In this document: piece after piece, positions 37,545-45,127 of the stretch
Layout of the letters: each line of letters starts with the position of its first letter
How positions within the stretch are numbered: the first letter of the stretch is position 1
Source of the DNA: Thermoanaerobacterium xylanolyticum LX-11
Lineage (GTDB): Bacteria; Bacillota; Thermoanaerobacteria; Thermoanaerobacterales; Thermoanaerobacteraceae
Direction of reading: 5' to 3'
NCBI RefSeq assembly: GCF_000189775.2
Contig: NC_015555.1
Span: 445,001 to 509,000 of the forward strand
DNA: 64,000 bases
Translations under genes and position numbers: made by a program
The notes under the pieces: model-generated
The model's input: the letters and a program-made list of their open reading frames with translations, nothing else
The model's database searches: none
What the model was told of the DNA's origin: nothing

Positions 37545-37570
37545 AAAAAAATAAAATTTCAATAAATATA

Positions 37571-37599
37571 TTGACATATGACAAAAACCAAGATATACT
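37571..37599 (+). promoter_or_regulatory. Promoter of the TDT transporter gene
   Basis: TTGACA and TATACT are separated by exactly 17 nt. The start TTGACATATGACAA is repeated in the MFS promoter at 39957. Confidence 0.8.
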
Positions 37600-37635
37600 A
37601 TTATTGATTTAGCAAAATATTATAGGAGGTCTGAG

Positions 37636-38733
37636 ATGAAAGAAAAAATTAGTTTAAATGATGTTGTAAGGCACTTTTCCCCTGCTTGGTATGCATCAGT
37701 CATGGGGACAGGAGGCTTAGCAAATGTTTTGTATATGCTAAGCGGTAAAATGGCGTTTTTAAAGCCGCTCTCTGTAATAATCTTTTGGTTAAATGTTATT
37801 CTGTTTTTATTGTTGGTTGGGCCATGGACAGCGAGATGGTTTTTGCACTTTGATAAGTTAAAAGATGATTTAAGACATCCAGTGATGTCAAACTTTTTCG
37901 TCACGATGCCTGTTGGAGGACTTATCTTAGGTACTAATTTCTTTATCATAGGAAAAGATTTCTTTAATATGAGCTTTGTAGTGTTTCTTGGAACTATACT
38001 ATGGGCTTATGGTGTGTTATTAGCTCTAATTTTTGGCGTATTTGTAACATACAATATGATGTTAATGGATGAAGTAAGCCCAGAACTAACTAATAATTCA
38101 TGGTATATAACACCTGTGGCAAGTATAGTAATACCGCTTCTTGGAAATCAGCTTGTGAAAGCTTATGCAAAGAAAAGTATTGGTGTAGCACAGATTGTAA
38201 ATCTTACTGATATTGTGTTTTTTGGAATAGGTTTGTTTCTATTCATAATACTTAGCAGTATAATATTAAACAGGTTTATAAATCATAAAATGCCTCATGC
38301 TATGGCTACACCTACATTTTGGATAATTTTAGGTCCTATAGGCGTAGGGACGTTAAGCTTAATGGGGATCGCTGATGCGTCGAAATTAGTTGGCCTTATT
38401 ACAACCACTGATTCTCTAAAAATGTTATCTCTTATTTTGTGGGGATTTGGAATATGGGCTTTTGTTCTCACAATTGCTATAACTGTCAAATATTTAAGAG
38501 AAGGTGGAATTCCTTTTTCACTATCATGGTGGGCCTTCATATTCCCGCTTTCAGCATATACGCTTTCTTCATTTAATGTATATATGTATGTGAAGCTTCA
38601 AATAGTGTACTGGTACACACTTTTATTAGCTGCATTATTGATTGTCTTATGGATAAGCACTTTTATAAAATCTTTGGTTGGGACATTTAATGGAAAGCTT
38701 TTGGTCCCTCAGGAACCTAAAAATAAAAAGTAA
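37636..38733 (+). CDS. TDT (TehA/SLAC1/SSU1-type) anion transporter
   Basis: This 365-residue protein has about ten TM helices. The opening HFSPAWYASVMGTGGLANVLY is the signature of the tellurite-resistance/dicarboxylate transporter family, which includes plant SLAC1 channels, bacterial TehA and the yeast sulfite pump Ssu1. ATG 37636 follows TAGGAGG. Placement behind a thiol-type ArsR and next to iron-sulfur and Hdr-like proteins makes export of a sulfur oxyanion or similar anion a reasonable guess, not a demonstration. Confidence 0.88.
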   Translation: MKEKISLNDVVRHFSPAWYASVMGTGGLANVLYMLSGKMAFLKPLSVIIFWLNVILFLLLVGPWTARWFLHFDKLKDDLRHPVMSNFFVTMPVGGLILGTNFFIIGKDFFNMSFVVFLGTILWAYGVLLALIFGVFVTYNMMLMDEVSPELTNNSWYITPVASIVIPLLGNQLVKAYAKKSIGVAQIVNLTDIVFFGIGLFLFIILSSIILNRFINHKMPHAMATPTFWIILGPIGVGTLSLMGIADASKLVGLITTTDSLKMLSLILWGFGIWAFVLTIAITVKYLREGGIPFSLSWWAFIFPLSAYTLSSFNVYMYVKLQIVYWYTLLLAALLIVLWISTFIKSLVGTFNGKLLVPQEPKNKK

Positions 38734-38739
38734 ATAACT

Positions 38740-38770
38740 TGTGTAATGTAGCTATTTGCTACATTACACA
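38740..38770 (+). other. Perfect 13-bp hairpin without a T-run
   Basis: TGTGTAATGTAGC / GCTACATTACACA with a TATTT loop follows the TDT stop codon. No T-tract follows, so it may be a weak terminator or an mRNA-processing/stability hairpin. Confidence 0.6.
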
Positions 38771-38843
38771 GGCAACCTATAATATATTTTATAAATTTAT
38801 GAAATATTTTTTTAGAACAAATAGTTATTTTTTTGGCTATTTG

Positions 38844-38859
38844 ATTCGAAAAACCGAAT
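38844..38859. promoter_or_regulatory. Third copy of the ArsR-type operator
   Basis: ATTCGAAAAACCGAAT, extended to GATTCG...CGAATC, sits 21 nt before the next start codon, immediately upstream of the ribosome binding site AGGAGG. Confidence 0.78.
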
Positions 38860-38883
38860 CAAGAAATAAAAGGAGGTGCGATG

Positions 38884-39201
38884 ATGATTATAGCTTTTGC
38901 ATCAAAAAATCATTTGGGACTTAACAGCGATATAGGAAGTGATATTGTAAATTCTGAATACATTACAGTTGCAGAGGTAGAAGATGGTAAGTTAAAGAAA
39001 GTAAAAAATGTAGAAAATATATTTTACAATGATCAAAAATTGAATGCAAAAGATTTTGTGGACTTTATTTCAAAGACAAATGCTGAGATTTTTGTTGTGA
39101 TGAACATAAGTGAAGAAATAAAAGCAGAACTTTTAAAGAACAACATATCAGTAAAGCTTGTAACATTAGGGCGAATAGCAGATATATTAAAGTCATTTTA
39201 A
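38884..39201 (+). CDS. Small NifX/NifB-C-like (dinitrogenase iron-molybdenum cofactor-type) protein
   Basis: This 105-residue protein begins MIIAFASKNHLGLNSDIGSD and continues ITVAEVEDGKLKKVKNVENIF, a layout matching the short NifX/NafY-type fold, including the conserved loss-of-function-free glycine region after the first strand. No cysteines are present. ATG 38884 is 7 nt after AGGAGG; ATG 38881 is possible. It follows an ArsR operator and precedes a ferredoxin. The family assignment is tentative; in non-diazotrophs such proteins are linked to iron-sulfur or molybdenum chemistry. Confidence 0.55.
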   Translation: MIIAFASKNHLGLNSDIGSDIVNSEYITVAEVEDGKLKKVKNVENIFYNDQKLNAKDFVDFISKTNAEIFVVMNISEEIKAELLKNNISVKLVTLGRIADILKSF

Positions 39202-39234
39202 AGATTGAAAAAAGATTGAAAGGGGGTGAAAGAC

Positions 39235-39441
39235 ATGGCTAAAAATTGGTATCCGATTATTGACCACGATAAATGCATACAGTGCTACCAGTGTGTTAAT
39301 TTCTGCACACACGATGTTTATACAATAGGCGACGATGGTTTTCCGCTTGTAATAAATCCTGACAACTGTGTAGAATTCTGCAGAGGTTGCCAGAAGATAT
39401 GCGATAACGATGCTATATCTTATTTTGGCGACAATAAATAA
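39235..39441 (+). CDS. 2[4Fe-4S] ferredoxin-like protein
   Basis: This 68-residue protein has two cluster motifs, CIQCYQCVNFC near 14-24 and CVEFCRGCQKIC near 47-58; the second has CxxxC in place of CxxC. It is likely a soluble electron carrier or small subunit. ATG 39235 is used because the GTG at 39226 lies within the ribosome binding site AAGGGGGTG. It sits between the NifX-like and HdrA-N-like genes, suggesting a shared redox complex. Confidence 0.9.
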   Translation: MAKNWYPIIDHDKCIQCYQCVNFCTHDVYTIGDDGFPLVINPDNCVEFCRGCQKICDNDAISYFGDNK

Positions 39442-39506
39442 GCTTAATTTACAATCTCGTTTAAAGATTTTAAAAAATTATAAATTTAATTGGAGGGAAT
39501 AATAAA

Positions 39507-39872
39507 ATGAGCAAAAAGGGATTGCTTTTATGTGTATGCCAAGGCACATGTCCTTCATTTCAGGAGATGGACACATTCGAAGTCTTAAACACATTGAGAA
39601 GAGAAAATATATTCGAATGGGTAGGATTGCATCCACAACTTTGCGCAGAGGATGGCGACAGGTATTTGCGTGAACTTTTGAAAGGTGCAGATATAGATGA
39701 GTTATACGTTGCTGCATGTGATCCAGTAATGCAGAGAAAAATGTACAGGGATGCTTTTGATGCAGTAGGATTCGACAGAGAAAAGCATATCGGTATAGAA
39801 ATAAGAAATATGAATACAGAGCAAGTAATAAATGAGATTAAAAAGGCTGTTAAAGAAAAAGAACAAGGTTAA
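39507..39872 (+). CDS. Stand-alone HdrA N-terminal-domain-like protein
   Basis: This 121-residue protein resembles the N-terminal domain of heterodisulfide reductase subunit A: LLLCVCQGTCPSF at the start, GLHPQLCAEDGDRYLRELL, and DELYVAACDPVMQRKMYRDAF, followed by IGIEIRNM. In HdrA these segments precede the FAD domain, which is absent here. Conserved cysteines are at the CVCQGTC, QLC and AACDP positions. A role in ferredoxin-linked thiol or disulfide chemistry is inferred from the family and neighbours. A GGAGGGAAT ribosome binding site precedes ATG 39507. Confidence 0.75.
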   Translation: MSKKGLLLCVCQGTCPSFQEMDTFEVLNTLRRENIFEWVGLHPQLCAEDGDRYLRELLKGADIDELYVAACDPVMQRKMYRDAFDAVGFDREKHIGIEIRNMNTEQVINEIKKAVKEKEQG

Positions 39873-39891
39873 AATAAAAGAAATATAATAT

Positions 39892-39939
39892 AACTGCTGC
39901 GATTGCTAAATAATCTTAATTATGTTAGTCGCAGCAGTT
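39892..39939 (+). other. 11-bp hairpin without a T-run
   Basis: AACTGCTGCGA / TCGCAGCAGTT encloses 26 nt and is followed by A-rich sequence. It ends the small-redox-protein unit. Confidence 0.6.
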
Positions 39940-39956
39940 TAAAAATAAATCATAAA

Positions 39957-40039
39957 TTGACATATGACAATAATCGGTATATAATATATTTGAAATTTCA
40001 AATATATATTTTGCTTCTATTATACCCTGCTATGGTATA
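39957..40039 (+). promoter_or_regulatory. MFS-gene promoter with two dyads downstream
   Basis: TTGACA (39957-39962), 17 nt and TATAAT (39980-39985) form a near-perfect promoter. A perfect 24-bp palindrome, half-site ATATATTTGAAA, runs 39984-40007, overlapping the -10 and start region. A second dyad TATACC-N7-GGTATA at 40021-40039 resembles CsoR-type operators only loosely. The -35 region TTGACATATGACAA is shared with the TDT promoter. The remaining gap to 40134 shows no further element. Confidence 0.7.
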
Positions 40040-40134
40040 GTATAAATTAATTGTCGAGAACAGAAAATGTTATTAAATAGGTATTATAGGTAACAATATA
40101 TTAAAAAGAGTTCTATAAATCTGGAGGGAATATT

Positions 40135-41532
40135 ATGAACAATATGGGTGATTCAAATGGATATACAAAATCGAAGTGGATTTTGTATACCGTAATGATA
40201 GGCGCATTTATGTCTATGTTTGACAGCGGTGTTGTAAATGTGGGACTTCCTGTCATATCAAAAGAATTTAAAGTAGACATAAATACTGTTCAATGGATAG
40301 CCACCATTTATTTGCTTACTATGTCTGCACTTTTGCCGATACTCGGCACAATAGCTGATAATTATGGCAGAAGGAAGATATACAATATGGGATATTTTAT
40401 AATATCAATCTTTACGCTACTGTGTGGTCTATCTGTAAATCTTACAATGCTTTTAGTGATGAGGACTTTACAGGCAGTAGGTGGTGCAATGGTAATGGCA
40501 AATGGAATGGCCATTGTGACAGAAAATTATCCACCTAATGAAAGAGGTAAAAATATAGGCTTGCTGGCTACTACTATGGCTATAGGAAGTATTGCAGGTC
40601 CTCCATTAGGAGGGTATGTAACTGGAATTTGGGGTTGGAGATCTGTATTTTATTTGACATTTATTGTATCTATTTTGGGATTTATAGCTTCGTACTATTC
40701 AGTTCCTTTAGATAGAAAAGGTGCAAAAAAAGATTTTAAATTTGATCTTACTGGTTCTATATTTTTGGTGCTTTCAATAGTAACATTCATATTAGGATTT
40801 TCGGATATAAATAAGTATGGGATAAATAATCCTATTGTTTATGGTAGCTTAATCATTTTTGCAGTGTCATTTGTCATATTTATTATAGCTGAAACAAAAA
40901 AAGAACATCCTGTTGTAAATTTAAGCTTATTCAAGAATATCACTTTTACATCATCAGTTATAGCTTCATTATTATCGTTTATGACCATGTACTCACCAAA
41001 TGTCTTGATGCCTTTCTATTATCAGAAAGTTGTTGGATTAAGTGTAGGGACATCAGGATTATATATGATGGCTTTTCCAGTGGCAATGGCTATAATATCT
41101 CCTTTTAGTGGTGCACTTTCTGATAGGATAGGAGCTGTAGCATTGACGTCATCTGGACTTGTCATAAATGGAATTGGTCTCATACTGCTTGCAAATGTTA
41201 AAATAAATACACCAATTTATTTAGTTTTAGTGTATGTAGGGCTTATGGGATTGTCTCTTGGAATGTTTCAGTCACCTAATAATAGCTGTATAATGGGCAG
41301 CGTTCCTAAGGATAAATTAGGAGCGGCAAATGGCATTACGCAACTTGTAAAAAATTTAGGCATGGTAATGGGCATGGCATTTTCTGTTGCATTGTTTACA
41401 GCATTTATGAAGCATTACACAGGAAACTATAGCACTAAATTTCTTCAAAGTGCTCATATAGTTTACTATATTGCTGCAGTATTGAGCTTTATAGGTGCTG
41501 CAATATCTGCAATTAGAAATAAAACAAATTAA
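40135..41532 (+). CDS. MFS transporter, DHA2 (EmrB/QacA, 14-TM) family
   Basis: This 465-residue drug:proton-antiporter-type exporter has motif A-like GTIADNYGRRKIYNMGY near 85 and motif C GSIAGPPLGGYVTG near 155. SMFDSGVVNVGLPVI near 25 is the DHA2 motif D1. ATG 40135 follows CTGGAGGG. The disulfide oxidoreductase gene follows 19 nt downstream behind its own ribosome binding site, so they form one unit. The substrate is unknown. Confidence 0.9.
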   Translation: MNNMGDSNGYTKSKWILYTVMIGAFMSMFDSGVVNVGLPVISKEFKVDINTVQWIATIYLLTMSALLPILGTIADNYGRRKIYNMGYFIISIFTLLCGLSVNLTMLLVMRTLQAVGGAMVMANGMAIVTENYPPNERGKNIGLLATTMAIGSIAGPPLGGYVTGIWGWRSVFYLTFIVSILGFIASYYSVPLDRKGAKKDFKFDLTGSIFLVLSIVTFILGFSDINKYGINNPIVYGSLIIFAVSFVIFIIAETKKEHPVVNLSLFKNITFTSSVIASLLSFMTMYSPNVLMPFYYQKVVGLSVGTSGLYMMAFPVAMAIISPFSGALSDRIGAVALTSSGLVINGIGLILLANVKINTPIYLVLVYVGLMGLSLGMFQSPNNSCIMGSVPKDKLGAANGITQLVKNLGMVMGMAFSVALFTAFMKHYTGNYSTKFLQSAHIVYYIAAVLSFIGAAISAIRNKTN

Positions 41533-41551
41533 TAAAAGAAAGGTGATTAAA

Positions 41552-42940
41552 GTGAAGGAACTAAAGTATGATGTTGTTGTGGTAGGCGGAGGGCCTGGTG
41601 GAACACCGGGAGCCAATATGCTTTCCAAAAATGGCCTTAAAGTTGCCCTTGTTGAAAAAGGTGTTGGCTTAGGTGGAACGTGTCTTTTTGAGGGTTGCAT
41701 TCCATCAAAAATATATATTGAGACGGCTACAAGATATGCAGATATAAAAAAGTTTAAAAATTTTGGCGGAATACTTAATTACAATGATATTGATGTCGAT
41801 TTTTTAGCCATAAAGGAAAGAAAAGATAAAATATTAAATGCACGTGTTACAAGAGCTGAAAAAGCTTCTAAAATGAATAAATTGGACATTTATTATGGAA
41901 TGGCTACTATAGCAGACAAAAATGTTGTAGAAGTTGAAACAAAAGAGGAGAAGATAAGGCTTGTATTTGATAAGCTTATTATTGCTACAGGTTCTGAGAC
42001 AGTAAAACCACCTATACCGGGAATTGAGTTGCCAGGTATAATGTTTAGTGAAGATGTATTTGAACTAAAAACAAAACCTAAATCTATGGTTGTAGTAGGT
42101 GGTGGATATATTGGTGTTGAAATAGCATCTATGCTTGCTAGAATGGATACAAAGGTCACTATCATTGAGGCACTTCCAAGGATATTGACTACTGAAGATG
42201 TTGCAGTAAGTGAAGCAGTAGAAGAAGGCTTAAAAGAATACAATATAGATATTTACACAGATGCTAAAGTAGCATCAATTTCTAAAGAAAATGACTTATT
42301 TAAGGTCAACTATGTAAAAGGTGGTATCGAAAATGCGGTATCAGCTGAAAAAGTATTGGTAGCAGTTGGAAGAAGACCTCGTACTGAAAACTTAAATATA
42401 GAATTATTGGGAATAAAATTAGGAAATCATAAAGAGATACCAGTAAATGATTTTATGCAAACAGAAAACCCAAATGTGTATGCAACTGGCGATGTAAATG
42501 GCAAAATTATGCTTGCACATGCGGCTACAAGAGAATCAATTATTGCAGCGAAATCAATATTGGGGAGCAATGTTCCGATGACTTACAATGCAATACCACA
42601 TGCGATTTTCTGTGAACCTGAGGCGGCAAGTGTTGGCATTGACTCATCAAAAGCAACTGATTTAGGTTACAAAGTTATCAAATTCTCTTATTCAGAGGAT
42701 GCAAGAGCATTGATTGTAGGTGATGATAAGGGATTTGTTCAGATGATTGTCGACCCTGCGACTCATAAGCTTTATGGTATGCAGATAGTAGGAAAAGAAG
42801 CTGGTGAGCTTATAATGGAAGCAACATATATAATTAGGACGAATGGTAGGCTTGAGGATATTACTGCAAGCATCCATACACATCCTACATTAAGCGAAAT
42901 AATAACTGAAGCGGCAGAGAAAGCATTAAATCTTTTATAA
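41552..42940 (+). CDS. Dihydrolipoyl-dehydrogenase-like FAD disulfide oxidoreductase
   Basis: This 462-residue class I pyridine-nucleotide disulfide oxidoreductase has FAD motif VVVGGGPGGTPGAN, redox-active disulfide CLFEGC near 41-46, NAD motif VVVGGGYIGVEIASMLARM near 175, second FAD motif YATGDVNGKIML and the C-terminal active-site His-Glu in HTHPTLSEII. No 2-oxoacid dehydrogenase or glycine-cleavage gene is near, so the partner may be another disulfide, metal or sulfur substrate (as for mercuric or CoA-disulfide reductases). GTG 41552 follows AAAGGTGAT. Confidence 0.88.
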   Translation: MKELKYDVVVVGGGPGGTPGANMLSKNGLKVALVEKGVGLGGTCLFEGCIPSKIYIETATRYADIKKFKNFGGILNYNDIDVDFLAIKERKDKILNARVTRAEKASKMNKLDIYYGMATIADKNVVEVETKEEKIRLVFDKLIIATGSETVKPPIPGIELPGIMFSEDVFELKTKPKSMVVVGGGYIGVEIASMLARMDTKVTIIEALPRILTTEDVAVSEAVEEGLKEYNIDIYTDAKVASISKENDLFKVNYVKGGIENAVSAEKVLVAVGRRPRTENLNIELLGIKLGNHKEIPVNDFMQTENPNVYATGDVNGKIMLAHAATRESIIAAKSILGSNVPMTYNAIPHAIFCEPEAASVGIDSSKATDLGYKVIKFSYSEDARALIVGDDKGFVQMIVDPATHKLYGMQIVGKEAGELIMEATYIIRTNGRLEDITASIHTHPTLSEIITEAAEKALNLL

Positions 42941-42953
42941 AACTTTATTATGC

Positions 42954-42984
42954 TACGTATGCAAGTTTATTGCTTGCATACGTA
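42954..42984 (+). other. Perfect 12-bp hairpin without a T-run
   Basis: TACGTATGCAAG / CTTGCATACGTA with a 7-nt loop sits 13 nt after the oxidoreductase stop. It is the third such hairpin in this cluster. Confidence 0.6.
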
Positions 42985-43032
42985 TGTCCAATAATATATA
43001 GGATTTAACATGATTATCGGGAGAGCAAAGAG

Positions 43033-44031
43033 ATGAAGATTGGTATTCCAAAGGCGCTTTTATATTATTATTATTTTCCGTTTTGGGATGTTCTATTTAA
43101 AGAATTGGGAATAGAAACGGTATTATCTGAAGACACATCGAAAGTCATATTGGATTTAGGCGTTAAGAAAGCAGTGCCAGAGATATGTGTTCCAATGAAA
43201 GTGTATACTGGACACATTATAAATCTTTTAGATAAAAATGTTGATTATATATATATTCCTAGATTCGTAAGTTTAAGCAAAGGTACATTCATGTGTCCAA
43301 AATTCATGGGATTGCCAGACATGATTAAGGGATTGTTTGATGACATTGATGACAAGATATTGACGAATAGCATAATTTCTAAAGACGATGATATTTCTGA
43401 TTTTAAGATTTACAAAGATTTCATAGTGAGGTTAGGCGTAAGTAAATATGATTTAAAAAAAGCATTAAAAAGAGCAAGAGAAGAATGGCTCTCTTTTAGA
43501 AAGTTAAATAAAAAAGGTTTTGATATAAATGAACTTTTGGATGAAGATACACCTCAAAAATATGATGGCGATATTACAATAGGTTTATTGGGATATGTAT
43601 ACAATGTTTACGACAGATTTATGAATATGGATCTTATAAATACATTGAGAAAGATGAATGTAAAAATCATTACATTTGATATGTTAGATGAAAAATTAAT
43701 CAAAAAGTATCAAAGCCGTTTTAAAAAAGAGATGTTTTGGGAGTTTACTAATAAGATAATGGGAGCTGCTTATAATTTTATGGAAATGGATATTATTGAT
43801 GGCATAATACAAATATCAGCCTTTGGATGTGGTTCTGATTCCATTCTTGAACCGTTTCTTTCTATAGATTCAGAAAATGCAAAGAAACCGTACATGATAT
43901 TGCGAATAGATGAGCAAACGGGAGAAAGTCATATATTGACACGTATAGAAGCGTTTATTGATCTTGTTAGAATAAAAAAGCAAAAATTGAAAAGAGTTAA
44001 AGTTGAAAACACTTCGGAAGGCGTGATTTAA
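43033..44031 (+). CDS. DUF2229-type acyl-CoA dehydratase activase-related protein
   Basis: This 332-residue protein starts MKIGIPKALLYYYYFPFWDV, the characteristic DUF2229 opening, and keeps cysteines in AVPEICVPMKVYTGH and GTFMCPKFMGLPD and near 275 in SAFGCGSDSILEPF, plausible iron-sulfur ligands. In many clostridia this region is part of a roughly 1400-residue fusion with activase and HgdB-like parts; here it is free-standing. It is the first gene of a three-gene module, with the next gene starting directly after its stop. The function of the family is not established. Confidence 0.82.
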   Translation: MKIGIPKALLYYYYFPFWDVLFKELGIETVLSEDTSKVILDLGVKKAVPEICVPMKVYTGHIINLLDKNVDYIYIPRFVSLSKGTFMCPKFMGLPDMIKGLFDDIDDKILTNSIISKDDDISDFKIYKDFIVRLGVSKYDLKKALKRAREEWLSFRKLNKKGFDINELLDEDTPQKYDGDITIGLLGYVYNVYDRFMNMDLINTLRKMNVKIITFDMLDEKLIKKYQSRFKKEMFWEFTNKIMGAAYNFMEMDIIDGIIQISAFGCGSDSILEPFLSIDSENAKKPYMILRIDEQTGESHILTRIEAFIDLVRIKKQKLKRVKVENTSEGVI

Positions 44032-45126
44032 TTGAAAGTTACTTTTCCATATATGGGTTCACCACTTATTTATGAAAAGTTATTTGAATTGTTAGGGCAT
44101 GATGTTATAACTCCGCCAAAGCCATCTCTCAAGACAATAAATTATGGTGTTAAATATAGCCCTGAATTTGCATGTTTTCCTTTGAAAGTCATATTGGGAA
44201 CATATTTAGAAGCTATTGAGTTAGGAGCAGATACGATAATAACATCTGGGGGTAATGGACCTTGTAGAGCTGGTTACTATGGAGAAGCACAGAAGAAAAT
44301 TTTAGAGAATATGGGGTATGAAGTGGATTTTATAATATTGGATGAACCAAAAAGAGATTTTAAAGGCTTCTTACAGAAAATATCAAGGATTAAAGGAGAA
44401 AATACGTGGACAGACGTATTAAGAATAGTAAACACTGTATATAAAATGGCAAAATCTATGGATAAAATAGAAAAAATAATAGAAGAAAAAAGAGCTTATG
44501 AATGCAACAAAGGCGAATTTACAAAAGCTTGGAATGAAATATTATCGTTGTATAGAAGAATTAGAATGCCTGATGATATATTATTTGTAGAAAAAGAGGC
44601 ATATAGACGCATTAATAATATTGAGATATGCAATGTTCCTGAGAGCGAAAAAATAAAAATAGGTATAGTTGGTGAAATATATGTTGTTATGGAGCCATCT
44701 ATAAATAACAATATAGAAGAAGTTTTGAATGGATATGGAGTAGAAGTGGAAAGAGCTCATTATATATCAGAATGGATAGACAATAATTTACTGCCTTTTA
44801 AGATCAATAAAAAAGAACATGATATTTTGAAAAAAGCAGAAAAATATATAGAGATAATAATAGGTGGTCATGCAAAACAGTCGATCGGTGCAATTTTGGA
44901 TTTTAAAGATAGGGGATTTGATGGTGTCATACACTTAAAGCCCTTTGGATGTTTACCGGAATTAATTTCTCAGAGTATAATAGATAAAATATCTAAGCAA
45001 TATGATTTTCCAATTATATCTCTTTCCATTGATGAACAGTCAGCTACTGCAAATTTATTGACAAGGATTGAAGCATTTATTGACGTGGTAAAAAATAAAA
45101 AATTAATGGCAAAGATGGTGAAGTAG
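44032..45126 (+). CDS. HgdB/CoA-protein-activase-like iron-sulfur protein
   Basis: This 364-residue homologue of the 2-hydroxyacyl-CoA dehydratase (HgdB/BcrB-like) superfamily has the conserved motifs KYSPEFACFPLKVILGTYLE near 43-62, SGGNGPCRAGYYGEAQ near 78-93 and HLKPFGCLPELISQ near 303-316. The cysteines in FACFP, GPCRAG and FGCLP are likely cluster ligands. TTG 44032 abuts the upstream stop and has GGAAGG about 8 nt before it. It pairs with the preceding and following genes; no true dehydratase substrate gene (CoA transferase, acyl-CoA dehydrogenase) is nearby. Confidence 0.82.
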   Translation: MKVTFPYMGSPLIYEKLFELLGHDVITPPKPSLKTINYGVKYSPEFACFPLKVILGTYLEAIELGADTIITSGGNGPCRAGYYGEAQKKILENMGYEVDFIILDEPKRDFKGFLQKISRIKGENTWTDVLRIVNTVYKMAKSMDKIEKIIEEKRAYECNKGEFTKAWNEILSLYRRIRMPDDILFVEKEAYRRINNIEICNVPESEKIKIGIVGEIYVVMEPSINNNIEEVLNGYGVEVERAHYISEWIDNNLLPFKINKKEHDILKKAEKYIEIIIGGHAKQSIGAILDFKDRGFDGVIHLKPFGCLPELISQSIIDKISKQYDFPIISLSIDEQSATANLLTRIEAFIDVVKNKKLMAKMVK

Positions 45127-45127
45127 T

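Noticed and set aside
38739-38924. 61-residue frame after the TDT transporter
   Set aside because: It covers a perfect hairpin, an ArsR operator and the ribosome binding site of the next gene, has no ribosome binding site of its own and runs into the next gene.
41552-42940. Lpd (E3) subunit of a 2-oxoacid dehydrogenase
   Set aside because: No E1, E2, lipoyl-domain or glycine-cleavage genes are nearby; the neighbour is an MFS exporter, so only the broader disulfide-oxidoreductase family is claimed.
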